A stretch of 10,106 nucleotides of DNA from Acidimicrobiaceae bacterium. Its GTDB lineage: Bacteria; Actinomycetota; Acidimicrobiia; Acidimicrobiales; Ilumatobacteraceae. Below are positions 1-6,415 of this stretch, piece by piece (position 1 is the stretch's first letter; each line of letters opens with the position of its first letter). The position numbers were made by a program, and so were the translations under genes. The notes below the pieces were generated by a model. The model worked only from the letters and a program-made list of their open reading frames with translations, had not been told where the DNA came from and searched no databases. The DNA lies in NCBI GenBank assembly GCA_003455715.1, contig DMQJ01000495.1, positions 1 to 10,106 of the forward strand, read 5' to 3'.

Positions 1-950
1 GGCGCACCGTGATCGTCGCCGACACGGCCCACGCCTCCGTCGCCACCGCGCTGCACCTGCTGGGGATGGAGATCGTCGACGCAGCGACGGGGCCCGACTG
101 CCGCCTCACCGGCACCGCAGTGCGGGCAGCGGCGGCCGGGCGGGAGGGCGACATCGCCATCGTTGTTGCCTCGGCAGGCTCCACCAACGCCGGTGTCGTC
201 GACGACCTCGCGGGGTGTGCAGATGCTGCCGCCGAACTTGGCGCCTGGCTGCACGTCGACGGCGCCTACGGCCTGGCCGCGGGGCTACTGCCCGAGTGCC
301 GCCACCTCTACGACGGCATCGAGCGGGCCGACAGCCTCATCGTCGACCCGCACAAGTGGCTGTTCGCGCCCGCCGGCTCGTGCGCCCTGCTCTACCGCGA
401 CCCCTCGCTGGCCGCGGCCACGCACACCCAGCACGGCCCGTACATCGACGTGTTCCGCGACGTCGAGGGGTGGAACCCGAGCGACCTCGGCTTCCAACTC
501 ACCCGCCGAGCCAGCGGCCTGCCCATCTGGTTTGCGCTCGCCCTCCACGGCGTGGATGCCCACCGTGACGCCATCCGAGTGGGCATCGATCTCGCCAAGC
601 GGTTCGCAGCTGCGCTGCGTGCCAGCGAGGTCGCGGAGCCCGTGCTCGACCCGCAGCTTGGCGTCGTGCTGTTCCGCCGCCAAGGGTGGGGGAGGGCCGA
701 GTGGCAGGCGTGGGGACGTCGCTGCATCGACGACGGCGTGGCCGTGGTCGCTCCCACCACCTACCGCGGCGAACCGGTGGGCCGCGTCGTGTTCATGCAC
801 CCGCACACGCCCGAGTCGATCATCGACGAACTCATCGCCACCCTGGAGCCCGTCGCCTACCAACATCGCAGCCAGAACCCCGGGCTCACCGTCGACGCTG
901 ACTCGATCGCGCATGAGCTGGAACGACTGGATCGGACGCCCGAGCGATGA
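1..950 (+). CDS. PLP-dependent group II decarboxylase, N-terminus cut by window edge
   Basis: This is the 3' part of a pyridoxal-phosphate-dependent amino acid decarboxylase (aromatic-L-amino-acid/glutamate/diaminobutyrate decarboxylase superfamily), a cytoplasmic enzyme that removes the alpha-carboxylate of an amino acid. The frame is open to base 3, so the GTG at 9 is probably internal. About 315 residues are present against roughly 470 in complete members. Numbering from the GTG at 9, visible hallmarks are the cofactor-stacking His in DTAHAS (residue 8), the Asp of HVDGAYG (Asp84) that pairs with the pyridine nitrogen, and the Schiff-base Lys in DPHKW (Lys116, bases 354-356). The C-terminal small domain follows and looks intact to the stop. 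The substrate cannot be told from this fragment. The stop overlaps the next start by 4 nt (ATGA). A class V aminotransferase is less likely because DPHKW is typical of the decarboxylases. Confidence 0.9.
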   Translation, partial: RTVIVADTAHASVATALHLLGMEIVDAATGPDCRLTGTAVRAAAAGREGDIAIVVASAGSTNAGVVDDLAGCADAAAELGAWLHVDGAYGLAAGLLPECRHLYDGIERADSLIVDPHKWLFAPAGSCALLYRDPSLAAATHTQHGPYIDVFRDVEGWNPSDLGFQLTRRASGLPIWFALALHGVDAHRDAIRVGIDLAKRFAAALRASEVAEPVLDPQLGVVLFRRQGWGRAEWQAWGRRCIDDGVAVVAPTTYRGEPVGRVVFMHPHTPESIIDELIATLEPVAYQHRSQNPGLTVDADSIAHELERLDRTPER

Positions 951-1885
951 GCGGCAGCATGACGAGCGATGAGTTCCGTGGAGTCTGGTTAGGGGCGACG
1001 TTCAGGCGGGGTTGGCCCTTGGCGGTCTTCTCGGCTGATCTTGGGGAGCGCAAGCTGCACAGCCTGGAGCGCAACTCGGATGCGGCGCATCCGATCATCG
1101 CCCGACGTGGTTGGATCGCGGTGACGGTGGGCGGTCGCGTGTATTCCTTACGGGATCACCAGTGGGACGTTCCGTTGCAGATCGCTGCCGGCAACGTGTG
1201 CTGGGCCGAGCCGGGTGGCGACCCTGACACGCTGATTGTCTCGACCCCGTTGTCGCCACTGCCGCCCATCAGAGGCGACGAAAGCGAGGATGAACTCGAG
1301 GAGCTCTATGAGGGTTATGACGATCGATGGCAACACGTTGTACTCGACGGGGAGGGCGAGGTTCGGCGTCGCTTGCCGCACTCCTCAGCCATCTTTGTGG
1401 CGGAGCTCCCGGGCGGTCGGCTCCTCACACCAGAGGGAGTCGTCGACGGCACAGCGTTCGAGCCGTACACCGGAGGAAGGCAGTTCCGAGGGATGGTGAC
1501 GCCACATGTCGCGCAGATGCTCGCGCCGGATGAGTCCGCCGAGTTTGTCGATCTGCGAACTGGCACGGTTGTTGCGACACTCCCGGAGCTGTGTGCTTGG
1601 GACCCGAGACGCTCTGATGATCAGGGTGGTGCGTACTGGGGGAGGTTCGGTGGGGTCGCGGTCACTGCCGATGGGCAGGTACGGGTGATAGAGGGGGCTC
1701 CACCCGAGTACCACTTCTGGATGGATGCGCATCGGTTGGTTCTTCAGCGGCCACGTGAGGTTGACCGTGTGATCGACGTTCGTGATGGCACGGAGGAGCG
1801 CCGGAACCTGGTACCGCGTACCTTCTCGCCAGCGGTTGAAGTCACTGACAGAGTCGACCGCACCCAACTCGCGGCTCTGACCTAG
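947..1885 (+). CDS. Unrecognised 312-residue protein, probably beta-rich
   Basis: I do not recognise a family. The ATG at 947 overlaps the decarboxylase stop (ATGA). A second ATG at 959 (Met5) could be the true start, and neither has a convincing Shine-Dalgarno. There is no signal peptide or membrane segment, so it is probably cytoplasmic. The sequence alternates short hydrophobic strands with Gly/Asp turns (for example GWIAVTVGGRVYSL at residues 55-68 and GGVAVTADGQVRVIEG at 235-250). This suggests an all-beta or partial propeller fold, which is inference only. A strongly acidic segment lies at about residues 111-127 (RGDESEDELEELYEGYDD region). Codons are less GC-biased than in the flanking enzymes: bases 1261-1320 have 34 of 60 G/C against 47 of 60 at 241-300. 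With the two genes that follow, 12 nt and then -4 nt apart, it probably forms one transcription unit. Confidence 0.75.
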   Translation: MSGSMTSDEFRGVWLGATFRRGWPLAVFSADLGERKLHSLERNSDAAHPIIARRGWIAVTVGGRVYSLRDHQWDVPLQIAAGNVCWAEPGGDPDTLIVSTPLSPLPPIRGDESEDELEELYEGYDDRWQHVVLDGEGEVRRRLPHSSAIFVAELPGGRLLTPEGVVDGTAFEPYTGGRQFRGMVTPHVAQMLAPDESAEFVDLRTGTVVATLPELCAWDPRRSDDQGGAYWGRFGGVAVTADGQVRVIEGAPPEYHFWMDAHRLVLQRPREVDRVIDVRDGTEERRNLVPRTFSPAVEVTDRVDRTQLAALT

Positions 1886-1897
1886 GCGTGTCCAGAG

Positions 1898-2404
1898 ATG
1901 TTGTCCGTTGTTGATGAGCTGATGTCTCACCGTGAGAGCGCGGACGGGTTGGTGGCTGTGCTTCAGCAGCGGGTGCCAGCGGTCATGCAGTGGCGGCTGG
2001 TGTTGGAGGAGTTGGAGCTTCGTTCCCGCGACCGAAGGCGACCTGGGATCTACCGGATGCTCCGCTGCTTCGATCATCCGGTGGAGTTGCGCCTGTTGGC
2101 GGCTTCCGCAGTGGTGGCCGCAGCCAGGCAGGCTCCGCACGGGTGGGGCGATACCACCATCGTCGACGAGGTGTGCCACCGATTGGTGGTGGGAGATGGG
2201 CACCTGCCATGGGCGCTGTGGGAGGCGATGCGCTCGTTGACGTCGAGTGGATATTCGTCGACCTACGTCGGAATTGCTGAGCCGTTCGCGGAGTTGAGAA
2301 GCGGGTTGTTGTGGACCGGCCGCGACAGTGCGGAGGTCCCGGGCTATCTCCGCTGGGACTACCCGGCATGGGCAGCGAAGTTCTCGGCGGGGGAGGACGG
2401 ATGA
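1898..2404 (+). CDS. Unrecognised helical protein, paralogue A of a tandem pair
   Basis: This is a 168-residue protein with no family I can name. It starts at ATG 1898, 12 nt after the previous stop; ATG 1922 (Met9) is an alternative, and ribosome-binding signals are weak at both. It is rich in Leu, Ala and Arg with long amphipathic helices and has no signal peptide or membrane span. Two segments match the next gene closely. One is residues 92-111, with a shared Cys, LVV, Gly, PW and Leu pattern. The other is the C-terminal signature VPGYLRWDYPAWAAKF at 147-162. The spacing between these segments is about 14 residues longer here than in the neighbour. The stop overlaps the next start (ATGA), implying coupled translation. 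It may be a defence, immunity or regulatory accessory protein, but nothing in the sequence proves this. Confidence 0.78.
   Translation: MLSVVDELMSHRESADGLVAVLQQRVPAVMQWRLVLEELELRSRDRRRPGIYRMLRCFDHPVELRLLAASAVVAAARQAPHGWGDTTIVDEVCHRLVVGDGHLPWALWEAMRSLTSSGYSSTYVGIAEPFAELRSGLLWTGRDSAEVPGYLRWDYPAWAAKFSAGEDG
2391..2396 (+). promoter_or_regulatory. Shine-Dalgarno deciding the start of paralogue B
   Basis: GGGAGG lies 4 nt before ATG 2401, inside the end of paralogue A. It supports the short form of paralogue B over the longer GTG-initiated reading from 2311. Confidence 0.6.
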
Positions 2405-2877
2405 GGGATCTCTTGGCAGCCGAGGCGGCCGAGTTGCTGACACGATGGCTTGCGATTCGCAAGGACCCGCTGACGGTGGAGGAGCTCTTCGCAGTGTGTC
2501 GCCGCGTGTTCCCAGGTGTGGTTGTACTCGCTGGTGCGATGGAGGACGTGGTGCGACGAGGGAGAGCTTCGGATCCGGTGCTGGAGACAGTGACGTTGGC
2601 GTTGGCCAGGTTCGAGGTCACGCCGGAAGCACTCATCGAGGCTGCGTGGGTGATCGAAGGAACGCGACAACGCGCTGGGTCGGCCGCGAGCGCTGCAGAA
2701 CTCTGTCGGGAGTTGGTTGTCGAGCAGGGATTCCGCCCGTGGGTGCTCGAAGCGGCCTACGGAATCGGTGCCCCACTGTCCGATTGGCTGGCGATCACCC
2801 TGGAAGGCGTGTTGGCGAGCACCGTGCCCGACTATCTCAGCTGGTCATACCCCGCATGGGATGACAAGTTCCGCTGA
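2401..2877 (+). CDS. Unrecognised helical protein, paralogue B of a tandem pair
   Basis: This is a 158-residue protein read from ATG 2401. That start is chosen over an in-frame upstream GTG at 2311 because it makes the usual 4-nt ATGA overlap and has GGGAGG at 2391-2396. It is predicted mostly helical and soluble, with no family recognised. It matches the previous gene over roughly its last 100 residues: LCRELVVEQGFRPWVLEA at 101-118 and VPDYLSWSYPAWDDKF at 142-157. The ordered match and adjacency point to an old gene duplication. Only a minority of residues outside the two signatures agree, so the copies have diverged strongly. It is the last gene of the plus-strand block and converges on the VOC gene with a 37-nt gap in which I see no hairpin. 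Confidence 0.78.
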   Translation: MRDLLAAEAAELLTRWLAIRKDPLTVEELFAVCRRVFPGVVVLAGAMEDVVRRGRASDPVLETVTLALARFEVTPEALIEAAWVIEGTRQRAGSAASAAELCRELVVEQGFRPWVLEAAYGIGAPLSDWLAITLEGVLASTVPDYLSWSYPAWDDKFR

Positions 2878-2914
2878 CTGGCTGGACTCAGGAGGCAGCA
2901 AGCGCCCGCCGCGC

Positions 2915-3538
2915 CTACAGGCTGGCGCGGCCGCCGGGGGTGTCGAACGATGCGGCCAGGCCTGCCTCGCCTTCGACGATCTCGATGCGGTCGTCGTGGC
3001 CGACGGCCGCGATGGCAGCTCGCAGTAATCCGGGTTGAGGGTGCGACAGCCGCAGCAGCCGCAGGTGCGCGCCCTCCGGCAAGCTCTCGGTGGGGTGCGG
3101 CGACTCGAGCCAGTCGATGAGGAACGGCACGGTGCCGTGATAGGGGTGACCGAGTAGGGGGAAGGTGAGCTTCCACTCCAGCAGCACGCCATCGGGCCGT
3201 TGCCTCGACATCGAGGCCACCGGCCCGGCGGTGATTCCCAGCACCGAGAAGTCGGCGAGAATGTCGGGGATCGGCCGAGTGGGTCGGGCGCACCACGCCA
3301 CCAGCGTGGGCTCGTGCAGGTTGTCGATGCCGAACGGCCGCGGCTGAGCCGGTTGGGGTTGCTCGGCGTCGGGGCCCACCACCTCCAAGTACGATCCGCC
3401 GCCTAGGCCCGTGAGTGCGTTGCGGGTGCCGAGGCCCACGTGTTGACCACCCGGTGCGATGTCGATACCCCACCGCGTGGCCAGCGTCGCGGAGGTGACA
3501 GCAACGTCGGGAGTGGCCAGCACGAGGTGATCAATCAC
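2915..3538 (-). CDS. Glyoxalase-like VOC-superfamily protein
   Basis: This is a 207-residue protein starting at GTG 3538 on the minus strand. The frame stays open much further upstream, but that part runs through the opposite-strand dehydrogenase gene. The N-terminus MIDHLVLATPDV is the classic opening of the vicinal-oxygen-chelate fold, so the GTG is the right start. Visible elements are His4 in the first beta-alpha-beta unit, a glycine-rich GGQHVGLGTRNAL stretch (30-42), and SYLEVVGPD (49-57), whose Glu is the usual second metal-ligand position. This arrangement resembles the Glyoxalase_3 type (Pfam PF13468) rather than classical glyoxalase I. The second half (about 110-207) is less conserved. 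The reaction is unknown; members are annotated as possible metal-dependent lyases, isomerases or dioxygenase-like enzymes. It is divergent from the dehydrogenase at 3617 with 78 nt between the starts. Confidence 0.85.
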   Translation of the reverse strand: MIDHLVLATPDVAVTSATLATRWGIDIAPGGQHVGLGTRNALTGLGGGSYLEVVGPDAEQPQPAQPRPFGIDNLHEPTLVAWCARPTRPIPDILADFSVLGITAGPVASMSRQRPDGVLLEWKLTFPLLGHPYHGTVPFLIDWLESPHPTESLPEGAHLRLLRLSHPQPGLLRAAIAAVGHDDRIEIVEGEAGLAASFDTPGGRASL

Positions 3539-3544
3539 GGCGCA

Positions 3545-3550
3545 AGTCTG
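3545..3550 (-). promoter_or_regulatory. Candidate -10 element for a leaderless VOC transcript
   Basis: On the minus strand CAGACT ends 6 nt before the GTG start at 3538. It keeps the A2 and T6 of the actinobacterial -10 pattern (TANNNT) but has C at position 1. There is no Shine-Dalgarno before this start, which fits a transcript that begins at the start codon. I see no clear -35. Confidence 0.3.
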
Positions 3551-3603
3551 CCCCACTCTGGTCCCGAGCGCCCACGTGTGCAGATCGTGGTTTCGTGAAC
3601 GGC

Positions 3604-3609
3604 CAGACT
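3604..3609 (+). promoter_or_regulatory. Candidate -10 element for a leaderless dehydrogenase transcript
   Basis: CAGACT occurs again on the plus strand, 7 nt before ATG 3617, mirroring the copy used by the divergent gene. No ribosome-binding site precedes the ATG. The repeated hexamer at matching distances supports a promoter, or a shared operator arm, but remains inference. Confidence 0.3.
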
Positions 3610-3616
3610 GTGTGTC

Positions 3617-4489
3617 ATGAGCACAGTTGCGTTCCTCGGTCTCGGTGTGATGGGCGCCCCGATGGCTCGCCATTTGGCGGCGTCGGGGCACAAGGTCACC
3701 GTCTACAACCGCACGCCCGAGAAGGCGCTGGCGTGGGTGGCGCTGTACGGGCATCGCGCCGCGCCCACCCCCAGGGAGGCCGCGGAGGGGGCGGAGTTCG
3801 TGTTCATGTGCGTCGGCAACGACAACGACGTGCGCGACGTGGTGTACGGCCCCGACGGTGCGTTGGCCGGTGCGGAGGCCGGCGCGGTGCTGGTAGATCA
3901 CACCACCGCCTCGGCCGAGGTGGCACGTGAGTTGGCCGAAGCGTGCGCCGAGTACGGCGTCGGTTTCGTCGACGCCCCGGTGTCGGGTGGCCAAGCAGGG
4001 GCCGAGAACGGCCAGCTCACCATCATGTGTGGCGCCGACGACGAAGCGTTCTACCGCTTGGCCCAACCGGTGATGGCCAGCTACGCGAAGGCGAGCGCGC
4101 TGATGGGCAAGGCTGGCGCAGGCCAGCTCACCAAGATGGTCAACCAGATCCTCATCGCCGGCATCGTGCAGGGCCTGGCCGAAGGCCTCAACTTCGCGGT
4201 GAAGGCTGGCCTCGACGCCGATCAGGTGATCGAAGTGGTGAAGTACGGAGCCGCGCAGAGCTGGCAGCTCGAGAACCGTGGCCGCACGATGGTGCGCGAC
4301 GAGTTCGACTTCGGGTTCGCCGTGGAGTGGATGCGAAAGGACTTGGGCATCGTGCTCGACGAAGCCAACCGCAACGGCGCCCGTCTGCCCAGCACGGCGC
4401 TGATCGACCAGTTCTACGCGCAGGTCATCGCCCGCGGCGGCAAGCGGTGGGACACCTCAAGCCTCATCCATCTGCTGGCGCACGACTGA
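3617..4489 (+). CDS. NAD(P)-dependent oxidoreductase, 3-hydroxyisobutyrate dehydrogenase family
   Basis: This is a 290-residue, full-length beta-hydroxyacid dehydrogenase of the cytoplasm. Such enzymes oxidise 3-hydroxy acids (3-hydroxyisobutyrate, tartronate semialdehyde and relatives) or reduce the matching semialdehydes. The N-terminal Rossmann domain begins at once with GLGVMG (8-13). Asn31-Arg32 after beta-2 suggests a preference for NADP(H). DHTTAS (94-99) closes the cofactor site, and DAPVSGG (119-125) is the substrate loop. The catalytic Lys is expected at 173 in GQLTKMVNQ (169-177), followed by the all-helical C-terminal domain with KDLG at 241-244. The usual NN after the catalytic Lys is NQ here, a tolerated variant. 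The exact substrate is not determined; valine degradation or glyoxylate/tartronate metabolism are options. The gene converges on the P450 with only 11 nt between stops. Confidence 0.93.
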   Translation: MSTVAFLGLGVMGAPMARHLAASGHKVTVYNRTPEKALAWVALYGHRAAPTPREAAEGAEFVFMCVGNDNDVRDVVYGPDGALAGAEAGAVLVDHTTASAEVARELAEACAEYGVGFVDAPVSGGQAGAENGQLTIMCGADDEAFYRLAQPVMASYAKASALMGKAGAGQLTKMVNQILIAGIVQGLAEGLNFAVKAGLDADQVIEVVKYGAAQSWQLENRGRTMVRDEFDFGFAVEWMRKDLGIVLDEANRNGARLPSTALIDQFYAQVIARGGKRWDTSSLIHLLAHD

Positions 4490-4500
4490 AGCTCGGTCGG

Positions 4501-5721
4501 CTAGCGCAACCGCAGCGGCAGGTGGTCGACCCCGCGAATGGTGAGGCGGTCGCGCCAGCCTGGCTCGCCTGCCAGTTCGAGCTCGGGGAAGCGGCGCACG
4601 AGCGTGGTGATGGCCACACTGGCCTCCAGCTTGGCCAACGACGCGCCGAGGCAGTAGTGCACGCCCGCTGCGAACGCAAGGTGTCGACCCGCGCTCGGCC
4701 GGTCGAGCCGCAACTGGTCGGGCTGGTCGAACACGTCGGGGTCGTGGTTGGCGGCGCCGAGCACGGTCATCACCACGGAGCCCTTGGGCACGGTGATGTC
4801 GCCGTACTGCACATCCACAGTGGGCACCCGCACGGTCTGCTGCACCGGGCCGTCGTACCGCAGTAGCTCGTCGATGGCGTTCACGTCGAGGCTCGGGTCG
4901 GCTGCGAGGCGGCGCAGCTGGTCGGGGTGGCGCAGCAGCGCAAGGGTGCCGTTGCCGATGAGGTTCACCGTGGTCTCGTGGCCGGCGACGTACAGCAGGG
5001 TGACGAACGAACGCAGCTCGGCCTCGGTCAGGCGGTCGCCTTCCTCCTCGGCCATGATGAGCGCCGAGAGCAGGTCGTCGCCGAGGTTGCGACGGCGATG
5101 AGCGATGACGTCGGAGAGGTAGCCACTCATCTGCACACTTGCTTCGTCGGCGGCGGCGAGCGCAGCGTCGTCGACCGTCGGCTCCAACGATGCCGTGAGC
5201 ACCTGCGACCACTCCCGCACCTCGTCGCTGCGTTCGGTCGAGAGGGCGAGCAAGTCGCTGATCACCTGGAACGGCACTGGGAATGCCAGCTCCTCCACCA
5301 ACTCCATCGACCCGCGCTCTGCCGCCGTGTCGAGTACGTCGTCGACCAGCTGCTGCACCCGCGGCCGCAACCGTTCGATGGCCGATGGGGTGAACGCCAG
5401 CGACACAAGTCGACGCAACCGGGTGTGGTCGGGTGGGTCGAGGTTGAGGATCGACTTTGCCGCCGTGCCGTCCTCGATGCGCTGCCGGAAGCGTTCGCGC
5501 CGCTCGCGGCGCGGATCGTTCTCCCGCTGCGTCGCATGCGCGTCGATGTCGCGGGCGAACTCCTGCCCGCGCAACGTGCGGGCAACGTCGTCGTAGCGGG
5601 TGAGGATGGTGAACCCGAGCGGCGACACGTGCACCGGTTCCTGCTCGCGCAGTCGCTGATAGAAGGGGTAGGGATTGGCCCGGAACGACGCGTCGAACGG
5701 GTTGAAGAGCAACTCGGTCAT
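4501..5721 (-). CDS. Cytochrome P450 monooxygenase
   Basis: This is a 406-residue soluble bacterial class I P450, which inserts one oxygen atom from O2 into an organic substrate using electrons from ferredoxin partners. No partner gene lies in the window. The start at ATG 5721 has GGGAGG 6 nt upstream and gives the standard opening LFNPFDASFRANPYPFY. Longer upstream readings lack these signals. Diagnostic features are DPPDHTRLRRLV (95-106), the I-helix oxygen-activation motif AGHET (246-250), the K-helix ExxR (Glu285-Arg288), and the heme-binding FAAGVHYCLG (350-359) with Cys357 as the thiolate ligand. All key residues are present and the length is normal, so it should be active. The substrate cannot be read from sequence; sterol, terpenoid, fatty acid or xenobiotic oxidation are all possible. 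It is divergent from the exported-protein operon. Confidence 0.96.
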   Translation of the reverse strand: MTELLFNPFDASFRANPYPFYQRLREQEPVHVSPLGFTILTRYDDVARTLRGQEFARDIDAHATQRENDPRRERRERFRQRIEDGTAAKSILNLDPPDHTRLRRLVSLAFTPSAIERLRPRVQQLVDDVLDTAAERGSMELVEELAFPVPFQVISDLLALSTERSDEVREWSQVLTASLEPTVDDAALAAADEASVQMSGYLSDVIAHRRRNLGDDLLSALIMAEEEGDRLTEAELRSFVTLLYVAGHETTVNLIGNGTLALLRHPDQLRRLAADPSLDVNAIDELLRYDGPVQQTVRVPTVDVQYGDITVPKGSVVMTVLGAANHDPDVFDQPDQLRLDRPSAGRHLAFAAGVHYCLGASLAKLEASVAITTLVRRFPELELAGEPGWRDRLTIRGVDHLPLRLR

Positions 5722-5727
5722 CTGTGG

Positions 5728-5733
5728 CCTCCC
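5728..5733 (-). promoter_or_regulatory. Shine-Dalgarno of the P450 gene
   Basis: GGGAGG on the minus strand lies 6 nt before ATG 5721. It fixes the P450 start and argues against the longer open frame that continues upstream for about 200 nt. Confidence 0.7.
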
Positions 5734-5784
5734 ATCGTCGCTGTTGACGATGTAAGCACATCCACCTCCTGGTCGGCGCAGCCG

Positions 5785-5813
5785 TGTGCACAAGTCCCTA
5801 GCCAGATGTGCAC
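5785..5813. repeat. Pair of TGTGCAC repeats in the divergent promoter region
   Basis: TGTGCAC occurs at 5785-5791 and again at 5807-5813. The two are 22 nt apart start to start, close to two helical turns, and each contains the palindrome GTGCAC. They lie between the P450 and the exported-protein gene, where a regulator could bind. No protein partner is known. Confidence 0.35.
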
Positions 5814-5820
5814 GGAAGGT

Positions 5821-5860
5821 GCATGCTGTCGCTGAGGGCAATTCCCTCGGAAGCGCATGC
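5821..5860. promoter_or_regulatory. Nested dyad in the leader of the exported-protein operon
   Basis: GAGGG at 5834-5838 and CCCTC at 5844-5848 form a 5-bp inverted repeat around a 5-nt centre. GCATGC palindromes at 5821-5826 and 5855-5860 flank it almost symmetrically. The structure ends 2 nt before the Shine-Dalgarno of the gene at 5876. It could act as an operator or as an RNA hairpin limiting ribosome access; neither is proven. Confidence 0.4.
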
Positions 5861-5862
5861 AG

Positions 5863-5870
5863 AAGGGAGA
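5863..5870 (+). promoter_or_regulatory. Shine-Dalgarno of the exported-protein gene
   Basis: AAGGGAGA lies 5 nt before ATG 5876. It selects this start over the in-frame GTG at 5786, whose extra 30 codons would place a charged segment ahead of the signal peptide. Confidence 0.65.
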
Positions 5871-5875
5871 TCTGT

Positions 5876-6415
5876 ATGAAGGCTCTGCGATGGACATGCG
5901 TGGGCATGCTCCTCGGGGCGTTCACCGTCGGGTCGACCGGCCCGGCTGCGGCTCACCTCGATGGAGCGTGCCAGGCGTCGGGCACATGGCGCAACGCCGG
6001 CATCTCGGTTGACGCCACGGCGATTGGCGATGAGGTCGTCACCATTCCGCGCAGCGACACCGTCGACTGGCAGGGTTCGGTGAGCGGTCCGCCGGGTGAT
6101 CACAGCGGCTCGGTGTGGCTGGAGCTCCCGCCCCCGTTCGGCACGGTGGAGATCGACAGCTGGGGTGGCTCCGGCGTGACCACCTCCAACTCCGGCTCGG
6201 AGGAGTACAAGCTCCCGAAGCTGGTACCTGCTGGGGTCACCTTCACCGTCGCTGGTGAGCACGTGGACGCCAACGGCACGTGCACCGGATACGTCAACCT
6301 GCAGGTGGAGGGCAGCGCACTCAGCTCGCCGATCACGTGGGTGAGCCTCGCTGGCACGGTAGGCACGGGTGCTGGAATGGCCATGCTGTTGAAGCCACTC
6401 TTCAGGAGGGTCTGA
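5876..6415 (+). CDS. Exported, C-terminally membrane-anchored protein of unknown function
   Basis: This is a 179-residue protein starting at ATG 5876. A Sec signal peptide is clear: Lys2 and Arg5, a hydrophobic core at about 8-20, and a PAAA cleavage site with mature protein likely from His27. The mature part is a Ser/Thr/Gly/Pro-rich, probably beta-sandwich domain with SDTVDWQGSV (60-69), LPPPFGTVEIDSW (84-96) and TSNSGSEEY (103-111). Cys32 and Cys136 are the only mature cysteines and could form a disulfide. A weakly hydrophobic stretch at 154-172 followed by KPLFRRV looks like a C-terminal membrane anchor with the tail inside the cell. The family is unnamed to me, although I believe similar proteins occur in other actinobacteria. 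It is followed directly, with stop and start overlapping by one base, by a two-helix membrane protein that is probably its partner. Confidence 0.85.
   Translation: MKALRWTCVGMLLGAFTVGSTGPAAAHLDGACQASGTWRNAGISVDATAIGDEVVTIPRSDTVDWQGSVSGPPGDHSGSVWLELPPPFGTVEIDSWGGSGVTTSNSGSEEYKLPKLVPAGVTFTVAGEHVDANGTCTGYVNLQVEGSALSSPITWVSLAGTVGTGAGMAMLLKPLFRRV
6404..6410 (+). promoter_or_regulatory. Shine-Dalgarno of the two-helix membrane protein gene
   Basis: AGGAGGG lies 4 nt before ATG 6415, inside the last codons of the preceding gene. It is among the strongest ribosome-binding sites in the window and supports the very small downstream gene being real. Confidence 0.75.

Noticed and set aside
163..972. Plus-strand open frame of 269 codons inside the decarboxylase region
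   Set aside because: Its Ser/Arg/Pro/Thr-rich composition is typical of an off-frame reading of GC-rich coding DNA. The decarboxylase frame has the PLP lysine and conserved motifs.
2878..2914. Possible terminator between the unknown block and the VOC gene
   Set aside because: No stem of useful length can be drawn in these 37 nt.
3573..3578. CACGTG palindrome between the VOC and dehydrogenase genes
   Set aside because: A single 6-nt palindrome is expected by chance in GC-rich DNA and has no extended symmetry.
3539..4066. Upstream extension of the VOC gene to a 383-residue protein
   Set aside because: The extra part lies antisense to the well-supported dehydrogenase gene, and the VOC fold begins exactly at the GTG at 3538.
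5744..5749. TTGACG as a -35 element for the exported-protein operon
   Set aside because: No acceptable -10 lies 16-19 nt downstream; the sequence there reads TCCTGG.
4457..5791. Long open frame on the minus strand (444 codons) overlapping the P450
   Set aside because: It is the same strand in another frame, Arg/Pro/His-rich and without motifs. The P450 frame carries every family signature.
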